NCBI GenBank assembly: GCA_014281115.1
Contig: JACONQ010000018.1
Location: forward strand, 372,001 to 436,000
Length of the DNA: 64,000 nt
DNA from: Laburnicola sp. R22_1
Lineage: Eukaryota; Ascomycota; Dothideomycetes; Pleosporales; Didymosphaeriaceae
Direction: 5' to 3'
Below, one piece after another: positions 36,090-49,120 of this stretch. A program made the position numbers and the translations under genes. The notes below the pieces were generated by a model. It was not told the origin of the DNA. It searched no databases and saw only the letters and a list, made by a program, of their open reading frames with translations. How positions within the stretch are numbered: position 1 is the stretch's first letter; the number at the start of each line of letters is the position of its first letter.

Positions 36090-37356
36090 CTTCTCTCCTA
36101 GGGTTAATTCGTAATATTATATAATCCCAGGCCAGCTATTTGACTAACCACTATATCACATAATTAATAATTTCTTTAATAATATTTTTTGCTGTAATAA
36201 CAATAACAATAATTATAATAACAACTAACCTAACTATTTTATTAACTCTCTTCTATAGTGGATCTTTTCTTACAACTAGCAATTAGGCTGTATTCTGTCC
36301 CCCTAGGACCTTGCCGCCGCCCATCTTCCCTATGCTCCTACTGCTGTCGCTTACTCTTACCCTTATTACTTAGTTACAGTCTCTTACCTTAATAGCACCC
36401 TAGATAATTGCTACTACGTCTATAAGCTTCTTGCGCTATAGTTGCGCTTTTAAATTTCTATAGTTCCTAAGGAACTATTGCTTATTATCTAGTAGCCGCC
36501 TTATACCTTTACTTTGCTAGTTCTTATCTTTAAGCTTCTCTAGCAACACTTTTACTTTGTTCTATTATTATAGTGTAAACGCCTAACCTAACCTTTTATT
36601 TAGGTACTAAAGGAGTGCTTTACACTCTAAGACCTAAAGTTATAGAACTAGCTAATAGGTCCTAAATAGCTAGGGCTAGGTATTGTTAAAAATAATAAAA
36701 TTAAGAGGTCCCTTTAATAACCCTGGTTATTGTATAAGATTGCTAAATCTTTAGGGATTATCCTTAACTTTGCCTAACTAATCCTTTATATACTTTTAGA
36801 ACTCTACTATAGCTATACTGCCCTATATAGAAGAAATAGTATAGTTAGGCTGCTAGAATATTATTACGTTACTAAATATAATAGATAAAGAGCTAGTTTT
36901 AAAAGATAGTAGTAGTAGTTATATATTAAAGATAAAAAATTAGTATACTAGACGTTACTAATATTATAAAAGACAGACTTTATACGCTGTATATATAGTA
37001 AACTATAGTTACGCTATTACTAAGTTGGAAACGTAATAACTAAACTATAGTTAAGCGTTCTATTATCTATACTACTTCTATAGTTGTGACTTTATAGTCT
37101 ACTACAGCTTTCTAATAGTCTACTAGTTAAGAGATAATATATAACTTAGTTATGCTAAATAGTAAACTGTCTATTAACTACTATTAATAATACTGCTATA
37201 AAGAAAGTTAATAATAAAATTATTATTATTTTGTGTATATTTTGTTACTACCACTATGTGCTAGGTACTAGGTTTTAGTGCCTTCTATTTTACTCCTCTC
37301 TATGTATAGTGCAGACTTAACCTTAGTTAGAATCTTCACACAACGAAGATGTTTAA
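36090..37356 (-). repeat. Family E copy, longest in the window
   Basis: 1267 bp with perfect 14 bp TSDs at 36076-36089 and 37357-37370. The terminal hairpin is at 37332-37350 (ATCTTC/GAAGAT stem, 7-base loop). The coding-like minus-strand frame aligns with those of the 12480 and 60693 copies. Confidence 0.85.
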
Positions 37357-37948
37357 TACTTAAGGTATAGATACTTTATACTATAATATATAAAATAGAG
37401 AAAGGATTCTAATTCTAGTCTAACAGTGCTAATAATGCTGCTATTAGAGCAGACTTATTTGCCCCTAATAAAGCTCTCTCTTTTATTAATAATACTTATA
37501 ATTTGCAGCACTACACTTATATCTTCTTAAAAGACTCTAACCTAAAAATGCCTAATTTATTATATAGTTCGCGCCGCCCTTATATAGCTAAGTAGAGCTT
37601 ATTCTACCTAGTTGCGCCCTAGCGTCTACCCTAACATCCGTCCTAGCTTATAGTGCCTACTTTGCATCTAGATAAAACTCTTTACTACTTTCTAGTATCT
37701 AGATATATATAAACTAAGCTCGCTAATAGTAATTAAATAGATATATTCTAGGACAGATATACTTTTACTATCTCTAGTATATCTAAGCTAAGACACTTTA
37801 TAAAAATACCTAATATTAATAAGTACTATAAAAAAGACTAATCTAGCCCTAGTATTAAAGATTAGCTAAATAATATATATATTAAGCTCTAGGTTAATAT
37901 AAACTATTACTAAGGCAATGACTATATAAAAAATTAAGGTAATTTTAT

Positions 37949-39251
37949 CTAGGAGAGAAATATTGCAGACCTTTTAGTGTACAGTACAACACTATAAGGG
38001 AAAGCTGTAGGTGTGCTAAAAACGTATTAAAAAAAGGTAAAGTAGCAAAATAGGTGAGGCTAGAGACTATTTATTAGCACGTGCAAATTAGCCGCTTATA
38101 CTAATAATAAAGTAGTTAATTATAGTGTACTATAGTCTATAGATACTAAAGTTAAAGTTAAAGTTAAAGATAAAAATATAACGCGACCTATGTATAAAGT
38201 ATAAGAATCCGCAACTAAATTAAGTGTTTATCTATCCTTACACACAGAGTATATTATTGCCTAAGACCTTAAGGTTACTATTTATAATAGCCTTTCCTTA
38301 ACTAAACAACGCCCTTTTTATAAAGTAGGCGGTTACGCGCCTATATATATATAATAAGAAGGATAATAATAAGGATAACACTAACTAAAATACTTAGGGT
38401 TAGTATTACAAAAGTTAAACGCCTCCTAATATTGCTAATAGTATAGCAGCATAATATAAGTTATGTGACGAAAAGATTTCTATAGCTAGTTTATCTTATT
38501 ATAGTACTAGCGAATACCTATGTATTTTAAAGACTATAAATTTCGATCTATAACTCTCTCTCTATTATTTTAGCAGCCTAGTTCTTAGCTATATTATAGA
38601 TAAACTAAACTAGAGTTATTTTAAAAAGAAATAGGCTAGATTTGTTAAAGGTTATTAGGGATATATAAAGTATAAAACGCTGCTATTTAATCTAGAGATC
38701 CTAAAGGGCTATTATATTAATAGATCCTACTAGAAATAGGTAATAGAGACGTGGCAGATGTATAAATACGGGCTTGTACTATAAGATATCTATAGGCAAT
38801 AGGTAGAGTAAGGCTAACGCTAGGGAAGTATGCTAGAGGTTAAAGAGTTATTATTAGAGGATAGTAAGGTGCTATTTAGTGTTAGAAGTAGGGAGTGCGC
38901 ACGCAATTTATTATATATTATAGTAGTAAAGTAAAGTAGAAGTTCTAAGTTATTAATTGTCTAGTAACGCAGCAAAAGGTTAAAAGGTAGGTGTTAATTA
39001 TTTAGTAACAAAGTAGGTAGGTAGGTGGATAGGGTGTTATTATTATAGGGTTAGTTGTCTTAGAAGCTAGAGGAGGCGTTAGAAAAACTTTAACGCGCTC
39101 TAGTCCTAGGGCTTAGCACTTACACGTAATATTACGTAACGTTATATTATATAGGTGCTAGTAACGTAATAGAAAAACGCAGTAATTAAACATAGTAGGG
39201 CTACTTAAAAACTAAATAAGTGAAGGCAGTTTATACTCCTACCTAGAAGGG
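37949..39251 (+). repeat. Full family B copy in element L
   Basis: 1303 bp with 13 bp TSDs at 37936-37948 and 39252-39264 (one mismatch). It starts CTAGGAGAGAAA and ends CTAGAAGGG. Confidence 0.8.
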
Positions 39252-40150
39252 AAGATAATTTTATAAAAGCTATACTTAGCTAACTTAAAGGCGCACTTTA
39301 AAAGACCGCGCAAAATTAGTATTAAATAAATTAGGCCCTTAATAAAGATTGCAAACCTAAATTACTCTTTAAATTTCTAAAAGAGACTTACTATAATCTC
39401 TTTACTTCTTAATAGATATATAAGAAGTTTTATAAGCTCTTCCTCTTTACTAAAATAGATATCTAGATATTTCTATAGGCTTCTAAAAGCCTAGATAGAA
39501 AGGGTAAACTAAATACAAAGACCTAAAAGGATAAATTATAACTTAAGTTAACTAAAAGTCTTAAGTTAATATTCTAGAAAGAGATAAATGATTCTAATAT
39601 TAACTACTTAGCAATTAAACGCTAAATAGCCGCAGCTAGCGATACTCTCTAAGATAATAATATAATAAACCCTTTCTAGGTACATATAAAAACTCTTTTC
39701 AACGTATTACTCTCTAAATTAACACCCTTATATATAGTAACTAAAAAATAAACACCCTATTCTAAACCTACTCCTTCCTTTTTAACTTTCTATAATTTGA
39801 CTAAGGCATAGTGTATTAAGAATAATACCTACTTTAGTTATAGTAAAAAGCTAAAAGGTAGACACTTATACTACTACCCTAAGGCAGCTATATACGCAAA
39901 TATAAAAGTAGAGAATAATCTTAATTTAAACAAATTTTGTATTATCTACTAGTCTAATTTAGAGGTAGGTAATTTATTAGATAATAAGGCTTTAAATACA
40001 TACTACTAGACTACTCTAACCTAGTAGCTTATAGAAAAGCTACTAAACTAATTAATCTAAATAAACTATAATTTTAACTATAAAACATAGATACTAAACT
40101 AAAATTACTACCTATAAGTAGTAAGATAGTAAGAGTTCCTAAACTATTTA

Positions 40151-40500
40151 AAGGCCCCTAGTTAGTTATACTAGTGCAAATTATATTCTAAGGGTTAGCT
40201 CTTAGGTTATAAGCCTTAATAAATATAAGTACTAGTGCTTATACCCTTATTACTTTAAAGGATAAAAAGATAGTATAAAAATAGCTTAAAGTTAAACTCC
40301 TCTATCTAAAGATACTAATCTCCCTTAAGAACTTTATAGGAAAAAGGAGTGCAAAAGTAAACACCTATTTTACAGTCTAGCTTAATATTAATAAATATAG
40401 TATTACTATATAGTTTATTTTCTATAAAATAGGGAACTATAATATTATTATTAGTAGGAAGTCTTTAAGCAAGCTAACTGCCTATTTAACGCTGAGGGCT
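40151..40500 (+). pseudogene. Element L aspartic protease pseudogene
   Basis: A retropepsin domain of about 95 residues can be followed from about 40198 to 40470. The active-site position at 40222-40236 now reads Asn-Ile-Ser-Thr-Ser where the family has Asp-Thr-Gly-Ala-Ser; each difference is a single transition. Downstream landmarks are a Lys-Asn-Phe-Ile-Gly-Lys-Arg block and Gly-Asn-Tyr-x-Ile-Ile near the end, matching the family's flap-distal Asp-Ile-Ile-x-Gly position. The enzyme would cleave L Gag. Catalysis is lost. Confidence 0.65.
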
Positions 40501-42097
40501 ACCGTATTTATTAGAAAGATAATAAGAATTTAATCTTTACTAGCAACCTTGTCCTACTATAGACTTTTTCCCTACCTAACCCTTTCTACTAGGACAACAC
40601 TACCTAATAGGATAGCCTACTTACTAAGTAGGACTATACCTACTAAACAACTCGCTTATTAAAAACTAACTAAAGAATCTTTAAAGAAATCTCTATCTAG
40701 CTTCCTAGCTCTACTATTTTAGTTATTAGAATATACTTAAAGGCTTAGTAGAAACTAAGCTATAAGGATATCTTTAATGGAGATAATAGTGTAGAGGCTA
40801 TATAGCTGTCTTTTTTAGACAAAGAACTATTAGACAACAAATCGCCTTTTAGTTACCCTATCCCTACTACTAAAGAAAGCTACTAATAAAACTAGTCTCT
40901 AGAAATTATATAGTAGGATCTTAGTCTTACTCTTAACCCTAGATCTAAAGACTATAAACCTACTAGAGAAGCTAATCTATAGATTAGACAGCTCTTACTA
41001 GTAAAATTAACTATTTAATTAAAACCACTCTAGCTAGAATAATTTAAGTTAGCACCTTTTTGCCCTACTAAAGTACTAATATAAGAGAAGAATTTAGCAT
41101 TACTTACTATAGTAATAGTCTAGAATCTTATAACGCTACCAACTATAGTAGTAAATTAGAAAATAGAAAGCCTATCTATTATAATAACCTCCCTAATAAC
41201 AATACTAAATTTAGTAACCTAATTAACTCTAAGTCTAATTCTCTATAAGAAGAATACTTAGATAATAAATTAGATAGTAAGCTACCGAATATAATCTCCT
41301 AGAACGCTAATAATTAGAAGCTACGTCATAACTATTAGCCCTTAATTTAATCTACTAGTTACCTAACTTATTCTGTCCTTAGGGGTACTTTAAGATATAG
41401 AAGCGGGTAGCCTAGTTTACTACTAGTTAAGTAGCTCCCTAGCTAGCCTACTATTGCTTTTAGCATCTTTACCTCTAGCTATTTAACTCTCTAGCTAGCT
41501 AGCTTACTACTAGTTTAGCAGCTTTCTAACTAGCTAGCTTACTATAAATTTAGTAGCTTTTAGCCTATTATACGTGTGCGGGGCACCTATAACTTTTAGC
41601 ACTCTTACCTCTACCCCTAGTCGTCCCTACTACTACTAGCAGCCCTTATAGCTTTAGGAGCTGCCCTACCATAATTAAAAACTATATAGTTAGGTTAACA
41701 CGTTTTTTTAAAATACTTTTTTATAGTACTAGGAAACTTTATATAATATATTTACGCTAGCGCGTAATAAACTAGCTAGAATTTTTTAGCTAATTATATT
41801 TTTATATAACATTAGAGCTAAGAATACACTCTATTAGTATAATACTAAACACTAAGATATAGTTTCTATTACGCTTTTCTACTAATTTACTAATTTACCC
41901 CTAATAACTTTTCTTAATATTTCTACTTAATAGTAACTAATTTAAAACCTAAAGCTACTATTAGAACTATAGGGCCATATTGCCCCTATTACAACTCTCT
42001 TAGGCCCTAATATAGTACTAGTTACGTTAAAAATCTGCTAAAATACCCTATTTTTACGTACTTTCCTTCCTATTTATAGATCTTAAAAGGAGGTTTA
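40501..42097 (+). other. Element L 3' region, no pol recognised
   Basis: About 1.6 kb between protease and 3' LTR. Plus-strand frames are Leu/Gln/Ser-rich. I looked for the RT Asp-Asp box and the integrase D,D,E context and found neither. The part 41430-41580 has repeated AGCTAGCTTACTA-like units, perhaps a repetitive low-complexity tail before RIP. Confidence 0.4.
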
Positions 42098-42385
42098 TAT
42101 AATAGTCCTATGCTAGCCTCTCGACTAAGTATACTCTATTACCTTTCTTTTATATCTTATTTCTCTCTATCTACGCCTTTTATCTTTCTAAAGGCGCCTT
42201 TCTTAGTTAGTGTTAGTGTATAGTTAGTGTAGGCCTATGCCCTCCGCCGCCCTCTATATAAGCAAGGGCACCCTATGTCTCTTTTATATCTACTATCTTA
42301 GAATAGTGTTAATTTAACTAGCTCTTTTAACTATTCTACCTGTTCCTAATAGACTAGCTCTATAAGGCCGTGTACAGCCCTTATA
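42098..42385 (+). repeat. 3' LTR of element L
   Basis: 288 bp partner of 34278-34565, followed by the TSD AGTAT. Confidence 0.8.
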
Positions 42386-42502
42386 AGTATAAAGATTGCG
42401 TTATATTATTAGCGCTTCTAGTAGGTTATCTTTATATATACCTTGCCTACTCTATAATAGAGCTTTTAGCTTTCTAAATAAAGTAGTAGTAATTACTATA
42501 TA

Positions 42503-42566
42503 TAACGTGGTTCACTAGCGAGTAACCCACACTAGTGAGCGCGCTACCTTTGCTAAGACCCCACCA
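42503..42566 (+). repeat. Left TIR of the pogo/Fot1 element
   Basis: Starts TAACGTGGTTC. The sub-motif CACTAGCGAG is followed about 20 bp later by ACTAGTGAG, possibly a doubled transposase-binding site. Confidence 0.85.
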
Positions 42567-42601
42567 TCACCAACAATACTATTATAATACAACCACCTAC
42601 T

Positions 42602-44299
42602 ATGTCTTCTAAGCCATCTAATAAAGCTTAGTTACTTATTGCTATTAGAGCTATTAAACAAGACCCAAATCTTACAGAGCGAGCAGTAGCAGGGCTATAT
42701 AACGTTAATCGCAGAACACTCAATTAAAGACGCAACAGAATAACTACACAACGCGATAACCCATCTAAATTAAAGAATTTTACTCTTCTTAAGGAGCAGG
42801 CGCTTGTTAATTGTATAATTGAGCTGGACACGCGTGGATTCCCTCCTACAAAGCTTATAATCTGCACAATAGCCAATTCACTATGTTTATAGAGAGGAAA
42901 GCTACCTATTAGCATTAACTGGACAGACAGGTTTATTAAGCGCAGACGTGAAGTTAAAACGCGTTGGTCTTAGTTATACAATAACTAAAGGGCATAATAG
43001 GAAGATTCTAAGGTTATAAATGCGTAGTTTAAGCTTGTGGAGGGCATTAAAGTTAAGTACGGCATTACGGATAAGGACACCTATAACTTTAATGAATCAG
43101 GCTTCCTAATAGGGGTTATAGGGTCTTAGCTTGTGGTTATAGTATTAGAGAGGCGTGCGAAACCCAAATTAATACAGCCAGGCGACCGCTAGTGGATTAC
43201 GGTGATCTAGGGTATCTGCGCTACTAGATAGGCAATCCCTCCCTTTATTATCTATGTTAATAAGCGTTACATCTCCACCTAGTATAAAGACGCGTTAATT
43301 TCTAGCGATTGGGTAATCGCTATTAGTGAGAATAGCTGGACAAATAATAAGCTTAGTATTGCGTGGTTAAAACACTTTAACGCGCATACAAAGGGACGCG
43401 CTAAAGGAACCTCTTAGCTGCTAGTTATTAATAGCTATAAGAGCTATAACTTAATTAAGTTCTAGAATTACTGTAAGGAATATAAGATTATTACTCTCTA
43501 TATACTACCACATTTGTCACACCTACTATAGCTATTAGATATAGGCTGTTTCTCCCCGCTAAAGAAGGCATATAGTGCTAAGATCTTAGGCTTAGCGCGT
43601 TAGCTAATAACCTATATTACAAAGATCGAGTTCCTCCTAGCCTTTAAAACCGCGTTTTTAGAGGTTTTCTCTGTAGAGACAATTAAGGGTGATTTTCGCG
43701 GTGCTAGGCTAGTCCCATTAAATTCAGAGAAGGTGTTGTAGCACCTTAATATCCGCATCCGTATACCTAGTCTGTCTATTAAAGAGCCTACTACCTAGGA
43801 GTCTAAAACACCAAGTAACCTACGCGAATTTAAGGCGCAATCAACACTGGTTTGCAAGAGAATTAGAGATCACTTTAATTTATTACTAACTTTAACTATG
43901 CAGGTGCTTAAGAAGCTTAAAAAAGGCGCTCTAAGTGCAATGCATAGTTAGGTACTAGTGTTAGATGAAATTACAGGCCTTCGCAAGACAATTAAGGAGA
44001 CTACAAGGCGAAAATCGCATAAAAGGAGGTATATCCAGCATTAGGGATCACTTACAGTAGCAGAGAGATCTCAGCTAGCCACTTCTAAGAACGCTAGTAG
44101 ACAGAAGAAGGGTAAATAGTTGTTAGGTACTAGTCGCGCTGCAACAGGACCATTAACTCAACAGCGTTGTGGCATCTATAGGCAACCTAGACACAATGCG
44201 CAAACCTGCCAGGGAGTTAAAGAGGAAGAATCTAAATCAGATGCATTAACTCATTATATATTTTCAAGTAGTGTTGCTACGCAGTCTGATAATAAATGA
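42602..44299 (+). pseudogene. Fot1/pogo DDE transposase pseudogene
   Basis: A single colinear frame of 565 codons from ATG 42602 to TGA 44297-44299, the usual Fot1 transposase size, has no frameshift but many internal TAG stops (former Gln or Trp). Residues about 15-60 form a psq-type HTH and about 68-130 a CENP-B/Tc5-type HTH (Glu-x-Ala-Leu-x-x-x-Ile, Gly-Phe-Pro-Pro), for TIR binding. The catalytic core shows Asn-Phe-Asn-Glu-Ser-Gly-Phe (position 164, normally Asp), Leu-Val-Ile-Asn (277, normally Asp) and Leu-Leu-Asp-Ile-Gly (Asp313, intact). The 35 residues between the last two match the pogo DD35D spacing. Near the C-terminus, 523-536 resembles a CCHC knuckle with its second Cys changed to Tyr. 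The enzyme is inactive by both stops and catalytic loss. Confidence 0.9.
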
Positions 44300-44306
44300 A
44301 ATAGTT

Positions 44307-44370
44307 TGGTGGGGTCTTGGCAAAGGTGGCGCGCTTACTGGTGTGGGTCACTCGCTAGTGAATCACGTTA
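44307..44370 (-). repeat. Right TIR of the pogo/Fot1 element
   Basis: Reverse complement of 42503-42566 with about six transition differences, ending CACGTTA before the TA duplication. Confidence 0.85.
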
Positions 44371-44372
44371 TA

Positions 44373-47300
44373 GTAATATACTATCTATTCTAGCTATAAG
44401 TATTTTCTATATTTAGGAAGTAGGTTAGAAAAGTATTTTAGTAGCTTACGCTTTTTATATATAGTAGCGCGTGCGCATCTATATTCCTAGCACCCTTTAG
44501 GCCTAAAGAAGAGTTATCTAAATTTTAGCCTTTTATTCTCCTACTTAAATATATTAGGTGTTTATATACGCGCTATATATATAAGCGCCTCTAAAGTAGC
44601 TAACTATCTATCTTACCTAATAGTGTAGGAATAGCAATATTAGATTAAACTTTAGATAAGGAGCTACTTAGCTTACTCTATTAGAGAATTACTCTCTCTA
44701 TATATAATTAGTCTAATTTTCTAGTTAAATATACTTTTTAGGAACTACTTACTTAATTACGCTATTCTTCTACTTTTTATAAAAGCTCTTTATAAGTATT
44801 TAGCTTAGACATTAGCTTTAGAGAGAGTACTTTTATATCTATTTCTATGCGTTCTATATAAATTCTCTATAACTTGCTAGCTAAGCTTATTATATATATA
44901 GTTACTACTTTATTTTTACTTAATCTCTTAGCTAGCTAGCTACAATCTTTATATCTTATAAAGTTGCACCCCTAAGTTTTACTTAGAGTTTAATAGTTTA
45001 GTTATAGTGTTCTATTACATATATAACTAGGCAGGCAGCTAATTAAAAGCTTTACCTAAGTTTCTAATCTTATCCAGGATAAGGATGTTAATAATTAGGG
45101 TGGCCCTTTCCTTAGGAAGCTCCTTACTCTTATTCCTAAAGAAAAGCCCTCTATTAAACATTATATTACGTGTTGTAATAACTTATTTAAGTATAGGTAT
45201 CTATATTCTATAAATATTAGAAGCTTTATAGCCTACTAAGTACCTAGTATAGCCTCTAGAAATTACTTTAAAGTCCTTTTTATTATGCTCTACTATACAC
45301 TTCTTATTTAGTAAATATATATAGTAGCTATATATATATATATACTACTCTATTTTAGCCTAAGATTAGCTATAGTATATCTTACCTACTTAGACTTATA
45401 GTACCTAAAGTACTATCTAAACTATTTATTAAGCACTTTATCTAGTAAGCGTATATAATTAGCATCTAAGAGGCTTATATTATAGAGTATTGCGCTAGCT
45501 AGAACTATTTTTATCTAGAGCTTCTCTGGTAGGTTTATACTACTTTTTATCTTAATTACTTTTATAATAATCTTTTACTCTACTTATTCTACCCTACTAT
45601 TAGGCTTATAGGTATAAGGAGGCATAGGCTTAATCTTAATCCCTTACTTATCTATCTACTTTTAAAAGTTAAATCTACTATGATATAGGAGTGTTATAGT
45701 ATTATTATTCTATGTAAACTTAACTATTTTAACCTTATATCTTATCTATAGAAAGCTTATAAAATATATAAATACTCTTATAATCTTTATAAGTATTTTA
45801 GAATAGAGTATAAATATATAAAGCTTTCTACTATAATTGTCTTTAATTAAGAGAAACTAGGCTTTCTCTAGATAACCTATTGGTGTATTAAAAAGATCCT
45901 AAGCAATTTGCTAGTATAGGCGCAGTAATTACTTCTTTAGCCTATATAAAATTACTTACTTTATATAAGTAAGGGTATAGTATTTACACTTTAGCCTAGT
46001 AGGTTTCTTAATTTTTACATTTTGCGCTAATTATAAAAGTGCCTATAGAGCTTTAGGGCCTAAGGAACCTAATTATATATATTAGAGCTTAGGAGTATTA
46101 AGGCGTAAGTGCGTTATCTAAGATCTACGCTTTCTATTAGTAGCTATTACACTTATAATTATAGAGTAAAAGGTAAGAGGCTTATATTTAATAAAAGTAA
46201 GATTATACTTACGCCTAAGCTTAGCTAAGTGTAATGCTTTAGCTTAGCCTGCCTATATAGAGCGTGTTGTCTAACCTAAGGTACTAAACACCTTTAGTTA
46301 GCAGACAAGCTTTAGAAATAATATTAAGGTAAAATCTCTTAACTACTATTATATCTTTTAATAGTAGATCTTCTATACACTCTTTACACTTTCTATTAAT
46401 TACTTTCTTAAGTAAATAATTACTCCTTCTTATAATAAGGAACCTTTCCTAGATAGGAGTATAAACTGCCTCTACGTATTAGTTATCGAGTAGTCCTACT
46501 ACGTTTAATTACTACGTTTTTCTATTGCGTTACTAGCGCCTACGTAATACTATATAATAATACTTATATGCTAAGCCCTAGGACTAGAGCACGTTAAAGT
46601 TCTCTTAACGCCTCCCCTAGCTTCTAAGATGACTAACCCTACAATAATAATACTCTACCTATCTGCCTACCTACTACGTTACTAGACAATTAACTCCTAC
46701 CTTCTACTTTTTACTACCGCCTTACTAAATAATAGATTACCTCTACTTAATATCTTATTACCTAATAATTAACTACTTAGAACCCCTAGATATACTATTA
46801 CTATAATATATAATACATTACGTACGCTTTACTCTCTACTTCTAACTTTAAATAGCACCCTAATACTTTACTAGCCTTACTTTACTTATTACCTATAGAT
46901 ATTCTATATTATAAGCGCATATTTATATATCTACTACGTCTCTATTATTTATTTTTAGTAGTATCCTTTGCGCTAACAATCCCGTAGACTCTTTAAATTA
47001 AATAGCAGCTTATTATATTTTATATATCTTTAATAACTTTTAGTACTTCTAGCCTATTGCGTTTTAATATAGCTCTAGTACTTATTATTAATATAGCTAA
47101 GCACTAGGTAGCTAAATAAATAAAAGGTAAGAAATAACTTAAGGTTTATAGTTTCTAGAGTACCTAGATTTTTCTTAACATAGTAAAATAACTTTCTTAG
47201 GACTATTTATATACTATATAAAGTATAGTTTACTACTATATAGTTAGCGATGTTAAGTAGCGTTTGTCCTTTATAATACTAGTTCTTATTAGTAGCATTA

Positions 47301-49099
47301 TTACTATTATGAGTATTATTAGCTTTGTTATATATATATAGTTATAGGACTATCTATCCAGTAGTAATAGCGTTTATAGGAGGATGGATAGCTATACTAG
47401 ATTATTACCTTAAGGTCTTACCTAATAATTAAATATACTATTATATAAGGATAGATAAAGACTTAATCCCTAGTTATAGATTTTTATAAGATACTGCGTA
47501 GGTAACTGCGCATTATATTTTTTTTAACTTTAATACCTATAGACTATAGTATACTATAGATAACTATCTTACTAGTATAAGGGGCTAACTTGCACATACT
47601 AATAAATAGTCCCTAGCCTAACCTATCTCTAAGCTACTTTACCTTTTTTTGATATATTTTTAGCATACCTATAGCTTTCCTTTATAGCATTGTACTGTAT
47701 ACTAAAAGGTCTGCGATGTTTCTCTTCCTAATAATAAGGAACGCCTAGGTACTAGCCTTAACTATTTCTAAACTAATAGTCTTTTTAAAAGTACCTAGAA
47801 TAAGCAGCTCTTTAATATTAATAAGGTATAGTGCTACGCTATTATTAAATATTATACTTACTAAGAGTAGGCAAGTGTTAAAGTCTATAGCAAAGTATAC
47901 TCCTACGCTCTCCTTAGTTACTAAAAGTGATAGGTTAATAAGGGTAGTAGTAATACTATCTAGGAACTAAGCTTCTTTACAATTAGGGATAATATATCCC
48001 TTTTTACTAAGGGCTTTTTAAAGCGCTTAGTACTTATTAGTATAGAGGTATTTTAGAATTTTCTAACGCTTAAAAGGTTTAATTGTTATTAGTTAGCTAT
48101 TAATAGCTAAAAGGAGCTTTTAGCAGTTTACTAGGGACTAACTATAGAGTAGCTAAGACGCTTTTTTATAGGGGTATAGTTTTAAAGTAGAGCCTCTTAG
48201 GGTGCTATTAGCTCCTTTAGGCACTTATTAGGGTGTTAATTCTTCTAGTATAGTAAATATACTATCTCTAGAGCCTAAGCTTAGTAACTACTACTATAGT
48301 AGCGCTAAAAAGATTCTTCCTACTTTAATAAGTGTTAGTATTTTTTTTCTAAGTACTAAGTCCTAGATAATAGATTATTATATAGAGCACCCCTAATTTA
48401 GTATAAGCTTTATAGTAATTACTTTAAAAAAGTCCTAAATAGTAAGCTTACTATCTACTACTTTAATTTTATATATTGTAGCGTATATATATAGGGTGTT
48501 CTACTTAGTATACTAGCTCTTAGAATCTATAGTTCTAAGGCGCGTCTTATCTAGGTAATTATAATACTATATATATACTAGGTTCTTTATAGTAGTATTA
48601 GCTAGAATAAGCTTTACCATTAGGTATTATATAAGCTTCTAAAGTATAAAAGAAGTGCTAAGCTTAACTACACTTATTATAGTAAGTGTTAAAAGCTCTA
48701 GAGAGATAGATCTAGTTACCTATATCTAGAGGCTCTAAAGGCACTAGGACTTTATTACCTAGTTGCTTATAAAAGCTTAGTATTTAGAGATTTATAGCTA
48801 GTACTACTAAGCAGCTTTATTATTATTAGTAGATTTAGGTATTATTAGAAGCGTTAGAGTAGTAGCTATTATGCTTAAAGTATTAGGTGCTTCTAGATTT
48901 ACTAGCTCCTATATATCCTTTTATATAGTATAAAATTAGAGCTAAATATACTAGTTAGGTTATGCAATCTTTAAGGTAGTAGGCAACGTTAGTAAAGAAA
49001 GTTGCCTTATTTATAATAGCAAGCTTAGATTATTAAATAGATTAGAGCGTCTAAATCTACTTTCTAGTGTTTAATTACATAGGAGAATTAATTGCGTTG
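44373..49099 (-). pseudogene. Element K Gag-Pol N-terminal part
   Basis: Minus-strand remnant continuing K after the pogo insertion. The stretch 45150-45310 matches 7990-8190 of copia-1, so it lies in the protease/integrase half of the polyprotein. The Gag part should lie near 48000-49000. Family B at 46444-47730 interrupts it. I could not assign catalytic residues with confidence; stops are frequent. Confidence 0.5.
46444..47730 (-). repeat. Full family B copy in element K
   Basis: 1287 bp with perfect 12 bp TSDs at 46432-46443 and 47731-47742. Confidence 0.8.
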
Positions 49100-49120
49100 T
49101 TAAAGCGCCAGGCTTATAAC
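49100..49120 (-). promoter_or_regulatory. Probable primer-binding region of element K
   Basis: Nearly identical to 10761-10781 beside the copia-1 5' LTR. Its position directly inside the 5' LTR fits a tRNA primer site. Confidence 0.45.

Larger units (their letters stand above)
35340..40150 (+). pseudogene. Element L Gag pseudogene (three blocks)
   Basis: Plus-strand frames at about 35450-36070, 37371-37935 and 39265-40150 are separated by the E and B insertions. They read as a Gln/Leu/Lys-rich Gag-like protein. Near 39820-39880 a Tyr-Phe-Ser-Tyr ... His ... Tyr-Pro-Lys stretch could be a zinc knuckle whose Cys codons became Tyr, but its spacing is not canonical, so this is uncertain. Stops are numerous. 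The start was not fixed. Assignment rests mainly on position between the LTR leader and the protease. Confidence 0.45.
34278..42385 (+). mobile_element. LTR element L, apparently gag-protease only
   Basis: Two LTRs of exactly 288 bp (34278-34565 and 42098-42385) and a perfect 5 bp TSD AGTAT (34273-34277 and 42386-42390). Removing the E copy (36090) and B copy (37949) leaves about 4.9 kb between the LTRs. Gag-like frames and one retropepsin are readable on the plus strand. No RT, RNase H or integrase landmark was found downstream, and too little space remains for a normal pol. It is therefore probably non-autonomous, dependent on another element's RT. Confidence 0.75.
42503..44370 (+). mobile_element. 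pogo/Fot1-type DNA transposon, 1.87 kb
   Basis: Inverted repeats of about 64 bp (42503-42566 and 44307-44370, roughly six transition mismatches) and a TA target duplication at 42501-42502 and 44371-44372 enclose one transposase pseudogene. It is inserted in the coding part of element K. CA/TG dinucleotides are much better kept than around it, so it has suffered less RIP and is probably a late arrival. Confidence 0.9.

Noticed and set aside
42724..42915. 63-codon minus-strand frame
   Set aside because: It lies antisense inside the Fot1 transposase pseudogene, whose plus-strand frame explains the sequence.
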